From: Lachnospiraceae bacterium
GTDB lineage: Bacteria; Bacillota; Clostridia; Lachnospirales; Lachnospiraceae
Assembly (NCBI GenBank): GCA_017619975.1
Contig: JAFZRH010000053.1
Location: 1 to 45,830 of the forward strand
Direction of reading: 5' to 3'
Length of the DNA stretch: 45,830 bases
The position numbers were made by a program, and so were the translations under genes. Shown one piece after another: positions 33,130-40,850 of this stretch. The number at the start of each line of letters is the position of its first letter. Within the stretch, counting starts at the first letter, position 1. The notes under the pieces were generated by a model that was not told where the DNA came from, did not search any database, and worked only from the letters and a program-made list of their open reading frames with translations.

Positions 33130-34014
33130 ATGCTGATTGCTGATAAATGGACCGAATACGAAGTGCTGGACGCCGGCAGCGGCGAAAAGCTGGAACGCTG
33201 GGGCGATTACACCCTGATTCGCCCGGACCCGCAGGTCATCTGGGAACGGGACGGGAACCTGCCCGGCTGGAAAAAGCCGAATGCGCACTATCACCGCTCC
33301 GCAAAAGGCGGCGGCGAGTGGGAATTTTTTGATCTTCCGGACGAATGGGTGCTGTCCTACGCGCCGCTGGATCTCAGGTTTCACTTAAAGCCTTTCAAAT
33401 TCAAGCACACCGGCCTCTTCCCGGAACAGGCCGCCAACTGGGACTGGTTCTCCGAAAAGATCCGCTCGGCGGGCCGCCCGATCCGGGTCTTAAACCTCTT
33501 TGCCTATACCGGCGGCGCGACGTTGGCCGCCGCGCGGGCCGGCGCATCGGTCACGCACGTAGACGCCTCCAAGGGCATGGTCGGCTGGGCCAGGGAAAAC
33601 GCGCAGCTCTCCGGTCTCGGCGAAGCGCCGATCCGCTATATTGTGGATGACTGCCTGAAATTCGTGGAGCGGGAAAAAAGACGCGGCAAGACCTACGACG
33701 CCGTCATCATGGATCCGCCCTCCTACGGCCGCGGCCCGAACGGCGAGCTCTGGAAGCTGGAAGAGACCGTACATCCGCTGATCAAAGCCTGCACCGCGAT
33801 CTTAAGCGAAGAGCCGCTCTTCTTCCTCATCAACGCCTATACCACCGGCCTGCAGCCGGGCGTGTTAAGCTATTTCCTGAAGACCGAGCTGCAGGAAAAG
33901 TACGGCGGACGCGTGAGCGCCGACGAGGTCGGCCTGCCCATCACGGGAACAAAAAAGGCCCGGGATCTGGGCCTTGTGCTTCCCTGCGGCGCCGCCGGCA
34001 GGTGGTGCAAATAG
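33130..34014 (+). CDS. Class I SAM-dependent methyltransferase (RlmI/RlmK-like)
   Basis: A 294-aa enzyme with an N-terminal beta-rich part (1-105) and a Rossmann methyltransferase domain: motif I LNLFAYTGGATLAAARAGA, acidic VTHVDASKGMVGWARENA, and the catalytic-site motif IMDPPSYGRGPNGELW. Family relatives methylate rRNA bases or small nucleic-acid targets; the Cys of RlmI-type m5C enzymes is not evident near this motif, so the target is unclear. The frame ends LVLPCGAAGRWCK, with the TAG inside the left arm of a 10-bp inverted repeat. RBS AGAGGTGG. Confidence 0.88.
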   Translation: MLIADKWTEYEVLDAGSGEKLERWGDYTLIRPDPQVIWERDGNLPGWKKPNAHYHRSAKGGGEWEFFDLPDEWVLSYAPLDLRFHLKPFKFKHTGLFPEQAANWDWFSEKIRSAGRPIRVLNLFAYTGGATLAAARAGASVTHVDASKGMVGWARENAQLSGLGEAPIRYIVDDCLKFVEREKRRGKTYDAVIMDPPSYGRGPNGELWKLEETVHPLIKACTAILSEEPLFFLINAYTTGLQPGVLSYFLKTELQEKYGGRVSADEVGLPITGTKKARDLGLVLPCGAAGRWCK

Positions 34015-34106
34015 TCGAAGCGCCGCCTGCGGCGGATGAAGCGAGACTATTTGCTTGACATCGTCCGAAAAAACGAGCGGGCAGCGAAGTTTTTTCGCTG
34101 ACGATG
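34007..34106. repeat. Two adjacent inverted repeats after methyltransferase
   Basis: The first has perfect 10-base arms, GCAAATAGTC (34007-34016) and GACTATTTGC (34045-34054), around a GCCGCC/GGCGG hairpin. The second has arms CATCGTC (34059-34065) and GACGATG (34100-34106) with inner GAAAAAAC / GTTTTTTCG. No gene lies in 34015-34170. Confidence 0.75.
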
Positions 34107-34140
34107 GAGGGGGCATAGCCGAAGCGCTGCCAGCGGCACA

Positions 34141-34169
34141 GTGCCAAAAGGAACCGTCCCCTTTGGCAC
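34141..34169. repeat. 29-nt palindromic repeat, copy 2
   Basis: Differs by one base from the copy at 654-682. It abuts the stop codon of the gene at 34171-34866 (one base between), where it can act as a 3' hairpin. Confidence 0.82.
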
Positions 34170-34170
34170 C

Positions 34171-34866
34171 TTAGTAGAACATCTTCTTGTACATCGTGCG
34201 GCGCAGGGGCAGGATAAAGGATGCCACGAAGAGGAAAATTCCGAAAAGCCCGAACAGCGCCGCCGTATAGATCGACCAGTTGAACATCGGCAACCGGAAG
34301 GCCAGATGCAGAAAGAATTCGACCAGCATGGTCGCGCCGCCTAAAAGAAAGAAATACACGCCCGAAAGCCGCAGCTTGATCCGCGGCTTTATTTTGATGA
34401 CCGCCAGCCCGTAGCCCAGGAAGGCAAACAGGAATAAAAGCCCTGTCACCGGGAAGGCAAAGGGCAGAAACCAGCTGCCGCCGGTATACAGGCAGATGAA
34501 AAGCGTCAGCCCCTCCAGCGCCGCAAAGCTCACCGGCAGGAAGATCAGCGGATAATAACGCACAAACCACAGCGGCAGGACCGCCGTCAGATAAAAGAAC
34601 AGGATGCCGGCCAGCACGTAGGCGGACCAGGCCAGGCGTCCGTAATAGACCAGGCAGGCCGTCGTGCAGCCGATGATGACCCCGGCCAGAATGCAGGTGA
34701 GAACACCCAGCACCCAGTATTTTCCGCTGTTTTCCTTTTCCGGATACAGGCCCGGATTGTAGTGCGGGTTCTTTTTTTGCGGTTTCGGATCCCAGACCGG
34801 CGTGCCGCATAAGGGGCAGGCCGCCGTTCCCTTCTCCAGTTCCACGCCGCAGCGCATACAGTACAT
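34171..34866 (-). CDS. Zinc-ribbon membrane protein (DUF6320-like)
   Basis: A 231-aa protein that begins with a zinc ribbon (residues 1-24: CMRCG and CPLCG, two CxxC pairs) followed by a polar linker and six to seven membrane helices. The layout fits DUF6320-type proteins, which are often found beside an acyltransferase as here. It starts two bases after the acyltransferase stop, with AAGGAGG overlapping that gene's end, so the two are translationally coupled. The role is unknown; a membrane partner or transporter for the acylated product is a guess. Confidence 0.82.
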   Translation of the reverse strand: MYCMRCGVELEKGTAACPLCGTPVWDPKPQKKNPHYNPGLYPEKENSGKYWVLGVLTCILAGVIIGCTTACLVYYGRLAWSAYVLAGILFFYLTAVLPLWFVRYYPLIFLPVSFAALEGLTLFICLYTGGSWFLPFAFPVTGLLFLFAFLGYGLAVIKIKPRIKLRLSGVYFFLLGGATMLVEFFLHLAFRLPMFNWSIYTAALFGLFGIFLFVASFILPLRRTMYKKMFY

Positions 34867-34867
34867 G

Positions 34868-36151
34868 TCAGTCCTCCTTAAGGGGCGGCGTCCCCTCTTC
34901 GATCATCACCGGGATCCCGCGCTGAACCAGCCGTGTAAAGAAACGCCGCTCCAGCTCCGTGTCCCGGATATTGCGGATCATATTGATGCAGGTGAGATCC
35001 CCGTAGGAAGCCACCGAGCAGTTGTTCGGATACGAGATCTGCACGCCGATCATGAAATCCACGCGCTTTACGAAGGGTTCCATTTCCGCCGGCAGCTCCA
35101 CGCGGCCCAGATTCGAAAGATTGATGCAGCCTTTCTTTTCTCCGACCTGCCGGTACACGCCCCGCATGATCGGATTCTTTAAGAAGAGCGGCACCAGCCG
35201 GATGCTTAAAAGGCGCTGCAGGTTCACATTGGCCGCGACCCGGGCCGCCATCTTTTCCGGGACCAGCTCCAGCGCCATCTGGCGGTCATACTCCCGGCAG
35301 AGCTCTTCGACGCTGTAAGCTTTCAGGCGGGGATCCACGCCGACGTTTAAGGCCAGCGTGAAGTTGCGCAGCGTATCCGTCTGAAAGACCTTCCGAAGAT
35401 TGATCGGGACCGTGATCTTGACCGGCCGCCACTTCTTTTCCTTCACATGGCAGGCCTGTATCTCAATGATCGTCTCCATCATCACGGCGGCAAGATACCC
35501 CGTCACGGTGCTGCCGGCCTTGCGTGCCTTTTCCCGCAGGATCTTTGTCGATACCAGCCCGGTGATGATATGCCGCTCGCCGCCGGGTTCCCGCATGCCG
35601 CTTAAGCGATAGGCCGTTTCCTCCTTCCGGCTCATGGCATATTTGCCGCCGGTCTTCTGGAAAGCGTCCTCCGTCTCCCATTCCGCCGGCTTCGTCCGAT
35701 GATCCAGCACGCCTTTTTCCGGCGGGACACTGATGCCGTATTTCAGCTCCAGATAGCGGGCGGTCAGCGTTTTGACGTAAGTGAGACCGCCGCCGCCGTC
35801 CGTCACCACGTGAAAAAATTCCACGGCAATGCGCTTTTCATGATAAAACACCCGAAAGCAGCAGCGTTTCTGCTCCTTTGCGGACATATGCGTTAAGGGA
35901 AAGGCGTATTCCGGCCGGACCTGCGGCAGCGTTTTTACCTGCTCCAGAAAATACCAGAACAGGCCGCGCCCCAGCCGCACGTACAGAGAAGGAAAGCGGG
36001 GAAACAGATCCTCCACCGCCTGCTGCAAGAGAGCCGGATCCACTTCTTCCGAAAGATCCACTGAGATCCGGAAGGTATTGACCCACTGCCGGCTGCGGAT
36101 CGCCGGAAAGATCAGCGCCGCGTTATCCAGTCTCATCCATTTCCGGTTCAC
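34868..36151 (-). CDS. HxxxD acyltransferase (alcohol acetyltransferase-like)
   Basis: A 427-aa enzyme of the CoA-dependent acyltransferase/condensation superfamily. The active-site motif HVVTDGG lies in EFFHVVTDGGGGLTYVKTL at about residues 117-123. A C-terminal ISYPNNCSVASYGD segment fits the second half-domain, though no DFGWG is present. The GTG at 36151 is chosen since AAAGGAGG lies 8 bases upstream; an ATG 15 bases later is too far from it. The natural acyl acceptor is unknown; coupling with a zinc-ribbon membrane protein suggests a conserved pair. Confidence 0.84.
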   Translation of the reverse strand: MNRKWMRLDNAALIFPAIRSRQWVNTFRISVDLSEEVDPALLQQAVEDLFPRFPSLYVRLGRGLFWYFLEQVKTLPQVRPEYAFPLTHMSAKEQKRCCFRVFYHEKRIAVEFFHVVTDGGGGLTYVKTLTARYLELKYGISVPPEKGVLDHRTKPAEWETEDAFQKTGGKYAMSRKEETAYRLSGMREPGGERHIITGLVSTKILREKARKAGSTVTGYLAAVMMETIIEIQACHVKEKKWRPVKITVPINLRKVFQTDTLRNFTLALNVGVDPRLKAYSVEELCREYDRQMALELVPEKMAARVAANVNLQRLLSIRLVPLFLKNPIMRGVYRQVGEKKGCINLSNLGRVELPAEMEPFVKRVDFMIGVQISYPNNCSVASYGDLTCINMIRNIRDTELERRFFTRLVQRGIPVMIEEGTPPLKED

Positions 36152-36197
36152 AGCTCCTGCCTCCTTTCCGTGATTGGCCCGTCCGGACGGTTTTGCT

Positions 36198-36203
36198 ATC
36201 ATA
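36198..36203 (-). promoter_or_regulatory. -10 element of acyltransferase promoter
   Basis: TATGAT on the minus strand, 47 bases before the GTG. A possible -35 (TTTCGT, 17 bases upstream) overlaps the tail of the murI terminator. Confidence 0.45.
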
Positions 36204-36217
36204 ACATATTTCTCCCG

Positions 36218-36247
36218 GAAACGAAAGAGGCCCGCATGGGGCCTCCG
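36218..36247 (-). terminator. Terminator after murI
   Basis: On the minus strand, GAGGCCC and GGGCCTC form a 7-bp stem with a 5-base loop, followed by TTTCGTTT. It ends the leftward cluster that begins beyond the window's right edge. Confidence 0.78.
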
Positions 36248-36284
36248 GGAAGCTGTCTGATCTCTGTCTTTTCCGTATTTTCTT

Positions 36285-37082
36285 CTATCCCAGAGTGATT
36301 TGCTCCAGGATGTCCGGTTCGCCGATCCCGAGCCGCAGGCACATATCACGGTAGAAGGACGGCTCGCCGCTGGTCGCCACCTCCAGCTGCCCCCGGTGGC
36401 CCTGCCGCAGCAGGCCGTTTTCGGCCAGCCAGTTTTTGATATCTTCCGCCTGCGCATGGGCGGGATCCAGGAAAACCACGTCGGGCGCCGCCTTTTCGAA
36501 CTCCTCCTGCACGATCGGATAATGCGTACAGCCTAAGATCACATACTTCGGATGCCCCTTGGCAAAGAGACGCTCCATATTGGCGCGGACGTTGGCCGGC
36601 ACTTCGGCAAAGCGTCCCTGATCCAGCGTGGAAGCCAGATTGTGATTGCTGGCCGTATAGACCGGCAGATTCGGACAGCGCTCATCGATCAGCTTCTGGT
36701 ACAGGCCGGAATTGGCGGTGAATTCCGTGCAGACCAGGCCGACTTCTTTCAGATTCCGGCGGGCAACGTCGTCGGCTGCCGCCTGGACGATACTGAAGAT
36801 CCGCGTATGCCGGGCCGGCGCGTACTCGTCATACAGGGTGGAAAGCGTATTGCAGGCCACGGCGATCGCCTTTACCTGTCTTTCTTCCATAAAATCCAGG
36901 ATCTTGTTCATCAGTCTCAGGATATCTTCCTTCGTGCGGTTGCCGTAAGGGCAGTTGGCACTGTCTCCGAAATACAGAAGATCCTCCCCGGGCAGCAATG
37001 CTTTCAGACTTTGCATGACGGTCAGCCCGCCCACACCGGAATCCAGTACGCCGATCGGCCGGTCAATTTTTATCTCGTTCAT
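36285..37082 (-). CDS. murI: Glutamate racemase
   Basis: Interconverts L- and D-glutamate, supplying D-Glu for peptidoglycan. The 265-aa protein keeps both catalytic cysteines: in VACNTLSTL (about residue 77) and LGCTHYPIV (about 188). N-terminal IGVLDSGVGGLTVMQSL and LYFGDSANCPYGNRTKEDI are standard. It lies 21 bases after the M14-like reading frame, the last gene of the gamma-glutamyl cluster. That position may reflect use of D-glutamate from gamma-glutamyl compounds or simply a wall-synthesis role. RBS AAAGGTG. Confidence 0.96.
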   Translation of the reverse strand: MNEIKIDRPIGVLDSGVGGLTVMQSLKALLPGEDLLYFGDSANCPYGNRTKEDILRLMNKILDFMEERQVKAIAVACNTLSTLYDEYAPARHTRIFSIVQAAADDVARRNLKEVGLVCTEFTANSGLYQKLIDERCPNLPVYTASNHNLASTLDQGRFAEVPANVRANMERLFAKGHPKYVILGCTHYPIVQEEFEKAAPDVVFLDPAHAQAEDIKNWLAENGLLRQGHRGQLEVATSGEPSFYRDMCLRLGIGEPDILEQITLG

Positions 37083-37103
37083 CTTTCCAACACCTTTCTT
37101 CCG

Positions 37104-37877
37104 TCACTCACCGCGCATGCCTTTCCAGGCCAGCACGTATTCCACGATCTCCAGCTGTTCCTCCACCCGATGCGTGATCGGATAGCCGCGGAAAGTTTCC
37201 ACTGTCAGGATCGGAATCTTCAGTTCTGTCGTTACCGTATAATTCAGGCTGCCGTTCGGCGCGGGGCCGTTGTAGCCGAAGGACTCAAAGCAGATCTCCC
37301 CCTCGTCGATGGCATCCAGCAGATCAAAGAAAAGATCTCCGAAATCTTCCGTGACCGTGAGGCTTGTGAAGATCAGGGAGCTGCCAAGGAAATCCCGGCC
37401 TTCCTGAACCGTGATCGCCTCGTGAAGATCGAGAACAAATTCCGGCGATTTTTCCCGGATATCCGCATAGATCGCAGCCGCCAGACGGCCGGACTGAGAA
37501 TCGGCCGAGCCGGGATACGAACGGTTTAAATCTTCTTTTCCCGTCACATAGCGGCGGTTCGCCGCCGCGCCCTGCCTATTGGCTATGCTTAACACGTACA
37601 GGTCTCCGCAGGAGATCGTTGCCTCCCGGAGCAAAAGGCCCGCATACCAGCCGGCTTTCTCATCGCCGTGCGTCCCGGCTACCAGATAGATCACCGGGCC
37701 GGCCTTCTCCGAATGGATATGCCAGACCTCTGTCTGGATCGCTTCTCCTTCACAGAGCCGATACGTTTCCCGGCTTACCGGAAAACTTTTTTCAAAAGAC
37801 GGTCCGAAGTCCAAAAGCGCATATTTTCTATCGGAAGGCTGCTTTCCGGCTCGATCGCCCGCTTGTCCTTGACCCAA
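37104..37877 (-). pseudogene. M14-type zinc amidohydrolase, catalytic part of a frameshifted gene
   Basis: Encodes the catalytic domain of a succinylglutamate desuccinylase/aspartoacylase-like (M14) enzyme: zinc ligands in GTHGDEKAG (HxxE), the third His in LDLHEA, and the DLNRSYPG substrate motif. The open frame has no ATG; its first possible start is a TTG with no ribosome site, and it overlaps by 103 bases the lipoprotein frame at 37775-38221. Together the frames make one plausible lipoprotein enzyme like the gene next door. One extra A in GAAAAT near 37827-37832 would join them as LPIEKYALLDFG. A broken gene, a phase-variable one or an assembly error are all possible. Confidence 0.8.
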
Positions 37878-38221
37878 AAAACAGTGCCGTTGATCAAAAC
37901 CGTCTTCGCGCCGTCTTCCCGCGTCTCTGACACGAAAGCCGTTGTGGGCTCTGCCGTACTTTCCGGCTGTGATTCAGTCTCTGTTACTACAGCGATCACC
38001 GTTTCCGCTGCCGTCTCCGGCTGTGTTTCAAAAACCGTACTTACCGCCGCCGTATCTGAAGCAGGCTCCTCCTGCACGCTGCCGCTGACGGTCGGATCCG
38101 GCCTGCCGCTCTCTGTCAGCACCGGAGAACTCTCCGTTCCCCCGGAACCGCAGCCGCCAAGCAGCAGCAAACAAAGCAGTCCGCACAGGAACCGCCGGAA
38201 GGCTGTTCGCTTCTTCATCAT
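37775..38221 (-). CDS. Lipoprotein N-terminal part of the frameshifted M14 gene
   Basis: A 148-aa frame with a clear lipid signal (LLLLGGCGSG, Cys about 24), a long Ser/Thr/Glu/Pro-rich linker, and a short beta-like segment (KTVLINGTVFWVKDK). Its last residues (about 30) overlap the M14 catalytic frame and read as out-of-frame sequence. The signal and linker match those of the other cluster lipoproteins. The start has CAGGAG upstream, 12 bases after the end of the next upstream gene. If the shift is real, the cell exports only this fragment. Confidence 0.75.
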   Translation of the reverse strand: MMKKRTAFRRFLCGLLCLLLLGGCGSGGTESSPVLTESGRPDPTVSGSVQEEPASDTAAVSTVFETQPETAAETVIAVVTETESQPESTAEPTTAFVSETREDGAKTVLINGTVFWVKDKRAIEPESSLPIENMRFWTSDRLLKKVFR

Positions 38222-38233
38222 GAATGCTCCTGT

Positions 38234-39385
38234 TTATTTCAGCCAGTCGCCCACCGAAGCGCTGATTAAATCATTATACTGTGGCAGACCGGTCATTTCA
38301 ATCGTGTATTCATCACCGAAGACCCAGCCGAGAGCCTCCGCATAAACCTGAATGGCCTGCAGATGCCGTCCGCATCGTTCCTCGACCGCCACCCCGTTTT
38401 CATCGTACGGGATGTAAAGATAGCCCAGTTCCGACGCTTTGACGTAGCAGGGATCCTTCCCCATAAGGGCCAATTCTGCATTGGTCGCCCCGCGGATCCG
38501 GCCCTGGCAGGGATTCGCTGTTTCCATCAGCAGTGCCAGGGTATTGGTATAGTCTCCCAGTTCACGGTGTGTCAAACCGTGCAGATTGACGGGTGAGACC
38601 TCCATCCGCATGGAAATGCCCAGATCGTCCAGCTCCAGGCTGGCGTCGCCGGAGAGCTTCATGGCACGTTCGTGCAGCACGGACGAATTGATATTCGGAT
38701 ATTCCGGAGAGGCCTCATGCAGATCGATGGTCAGATCGATCGCATTCGTGTTGATAAAGTTCCGGATCGCACAGGCAACGCGTTCCGTAAAGTTCCCGTT
38801 CTCCCGCCCCGGATAGGAGCGGTTCAGGTTCCGGGTCTCCGCGCCGGAAAGTCCCTGTCCCGAAGGATAATGTGTATACAGATCCGGATCCGGCCACTGA
38901 TCCACCGGATTGGTCGCACGGGAGCCGTAGACAACCGTTCTTGTTCCGTTTGCTGTCGGGATCTCAATGTACATGGGAGAGGCTTCCTGCGGGAAATTGT
39001 TGGTAAAACCGCTGTTGTTTGCCCGGGGGATCACATAGACCGTCCCCCTTGTCACCTTCAGGTTCTCCACCATGATAATGGCGGAAAGATGGCCTGCCAG
39101 TTCATCCGCGTGCGTACCGCCCATGACCAGCATTGAACCGCCGTCCTGTTCTCCGCGGAAGACGTAGATCTCCGTATCTCCCGCCGTTCCTTTTAAAGAC
39201 GGCAGATAATCGCTTAAATGCTGGATCTCCGTACCGTCCGGGGCTTTGATCTCTTCCCGATAGGTCCGGAAGCGGTAGAATTCCCAGCCGGTGATGCCGG
39301 CAACGGTCAGAATCAGCACCAGACAGATCAGATTTTTCACCAGCTTGTTTTTCAGAAAGGCAGGCGCTTTCTTTTCTTCCTTCAT
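38234..39385 (-). CDS. Membrane-anchored M14-type succinylglutamate desuccinylase-like enzyme
   Basis: A 383-aa protein with an N-terminal membrane helix (about 16-34) and an extracytoplasmic zinc-hydrolase domain. Zinc ligands: His92 and Glu95 in GGTHADELAG, and His223 in IDLHEASPE. Substrate motif NLNRSYPG at 186-193. The family removes acyl or aminoacyl groups from amino acids such as glutamate and aspartate. Facing outward beside two gamma-glutamyltransferases and a permease, it probably trims amide-linked glutamyl compounds; this is inference. ATG 39385 with AAAGGAGG is preferred to an in-frame GTG two codons upstream. Confidence 0.88.
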   Translation of the reverse strand: MKEEKKAPAFLKNKLVKNLICLVLILTVAGITGWEFYRFRTYREEIKAPDGTEIQHLSDYLPSLKGTAGDTEIYVFRGEQDGGSMLVMGGTHADELAGHLSAIIMVENLKVTRGTVYVIPRANNSGFTNNFPQEASPMYIEIPTANGTRTVVYGSRATNPVDQWPDPDLYTHYPSGQGLSGAETRNLNRSYPGRENGNFTERVACAIRNFINTNAIDLTIDLHEASPEYPNINSSVLHERAMKLSGDASLELDDLGISMRMEVSPVNLHGLTHRELGDYTNTLALLMETANPCQGRIRGATNAELALMGKDPCYVKASELGYLYIPYDENGVAVEERCGRHLQAIQVYAEALGWVFGDEYTIEMTGLPQYNDLISASVGDWLK

Positions 39386-39398
39386 AAGCACCTCCTTT

Positions 39399-39548
39399 TT
39401 ATTTGATCATCAGGACCCGCAGAAGCAGCGGGATCATTACAAAACAGGCGCAGAGCTTCATCTGCATCTTTTCTTCCTTCCAGAGCTCCCGTCCGGTCAG
39501 GACCAGGATCAGGAGCGCGATGCCGCGGTAAATCCATGTCAGTAGCAT
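39399..39548 (-). CDS. 49-aa small membrane protein
   Basis: A short open frame with ATG at 39548, strong GAGGAGG 6 bases upstream and stop TAA. The product has two hydrophobic stretches (about 3-18, YRGIALLILVLTG; and 31-48, LCACFVMIPLLLRVLMIK) joined by a charged loop (RELWKEEKMQ), i.e. a helical hairpin. It lies 12 bases after the permease and 13 before the next start, tightly within the operon. It may be an accessory subunit of the permease, which lacks the usual small TRAP subunit. No family was recognised. Confidence 0.78.
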   Translation of the reverse strand: MLLTWIYRGIALLILVLTGRELWKEEKMQMKLCACFVMIPLLLRVLMIK

Positions 39549-39560
39549 TTCACGCCTCCT

Positions 39561-40835
39561 CTACAGCAGAACGCCGGCGATCTGTTTGGAAAACAGAATG
39601 TATAAAACCGCATAGACCAGACTGACAGCGATCGGCAGCAGGCTTCGGCGCACGACCCGGCTGTAAGGCTCGACACCGGCGGTTTTCGCCGCGATCCGCC
39701 CGGCCAGCGCAGCCGGCGGAATAAAGTCGCCCATGGCTGCCATCAGAGACAGACCGCAGATCGCGATGGTGATATCCGTCTGCGCCAGCAGCGCCAGAGA
39801 AAAAGGAACACCCAGCACGGAGGCGGAACCGAAGCAGGAGATCGCGCCGAAAAGCGGCATCGTGACAGCAGCCACAAGAATCATAACCGTCTGCGGCAGA
39901 CTCAGTCCTCCGGCAACGATGAGCCCTCTGACACCGGTCAATGTCATCACTTCGATAAACATACCGACTGCCATCAGGATCCCCATGACCGGCAGACAGC
40001 TGTGAACGGCATCCTGCAGTGTGGCGATCAGCGGCAGCTTTTTTCCGCTCAGGAAGCCGAAAGCGGCGCTGATCAGGAACATCAGCGGCATGGCCATATC
40101 GGGAATCAGCTTGAAGACCCGGGTCAGAACGATCAACAGCACCAGTACGATGACCGGAATAAACAAACGCCAGCTGTATTTCCTGTCCGCCTTCTCCCCC
40201 AGATGGGCTGTTATTTCTTCTTTTGTGAGCTTTTTGGCTTTTTTCAGCCCCATGATCAGGGTCAGCAGGATCGCCAGCGGCAGCACCAGCAGCAGGAGCG
40301 GCAGCTCAAATGAGACAAAGGGAACATCCACACCGCTGCAGATCATCAGCGCCGGCAGATTGACCGGCGGCGCGATCATGCCCAGAATGGCCCCGTAAGC
40401 CACTAAAGACGCCGTCGTGACCGCATCGATCCCCAGCATCAGCATGACCGGCGCCACAATGCTCCCGACAGATAGAACTGCCGCCGTCGAAGAGCCCGTA
40501 ACCATGCCCGGCAGCATCATCAGGACGGTCAGGCAGATCAGAAGCAGGGCCGGACGCCGGTAAAAGCGCCGCAGAATCACGGTGGAGATCGCCTCCAGCG
40601 TCCCGATCGCCTCGATTACCTTCATAAAGATCATTGCCGTCGCGATCACCAGGATCGTATCCAGATACGAAAAAGACCCTTCCACCAGATAGCGCAGTCC
40701 CAGACCGTTCCCGCTTACCAGACAGCCTGCCAGCGCTGCACAGGCCAGGCAGAGACTGATATGCAGCTTTACCGCAAAGCACAGAACGGCAAAGACCGCC
40801 GCCATGACCAGCAAAGCCAGTATACTTGCTTTCAC
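39561..40835 (-). CDS. TRAP-type large permease (DctM-like)
   Basis: A 424-aa protein with about twelve membrane helices. Motifs resemble the DctM/large-permease family: TGSSTAAVLSVGSIVAPVML in the first half, GAILGMIAPPVNLPALMI (the conserved PP motif) and GDFIPPAALAGRIAAKTAG in the second half. It starts with GTG (GGAGG 7 bases upstream). No DctP binding protein or DctQ subunit is nearby; instead a DUF6305 lipoprotein is 15 bases upstream and a 49-aa helical hairpin 12 bases downstream. It is likely a sodium- or proton-driven importer for an acid released by the surface enzymes. Confidence 0.86.
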   Translation of the reverse strand: MKASILALLVMAAVFAVLCFAVKLHISLCLACAALAGCLVSGNGLGLRYLVEGSFSYLDTILVIATAMIFMKVIEAIGTLEAISTVILRRFYRRPALLLICLTVLMMLPGMVTGSSTAAVLSVGSIVAPVMLMLGIDAVTTASLVAYGAILGMIAPPVNLPALMICSGVDVPFVSFELPLLLLVLPLAILLTLIMGLKKAKKLTKEEITAHLGEKADRKYSWRLFIPVIVLVLLIVLTRVFKLIPDMAMPLMFLISAAFGFLSGKKLPLIATLQDAVHSCLPVMGILMAVGMFIEVMTLTGVRGLIVAGGLSLPQTVMILVAAVTMPLFGAISCFGSASVLGVPFSLALLAQTDITIAICGLSLMAAMGDFIPPAALAGRIAAKTAGVEPYSRVVRRSLLPIAVSLVYAVLYILFSKQIAGVLL

Positions 40836-40850
40836 CGTGTTTCCTCCGAA

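Noticed and set aside
37785-37800. Programmed -1 frameshift at the A-run joining the lipoprotein and M14 frames
   Set aside because: The zero-frame context TTG-AAA-AAA does not give a proper X-XXY-YYZ slip site and no strong stimulatory hairpin was seen; kept only as a remote possibility.
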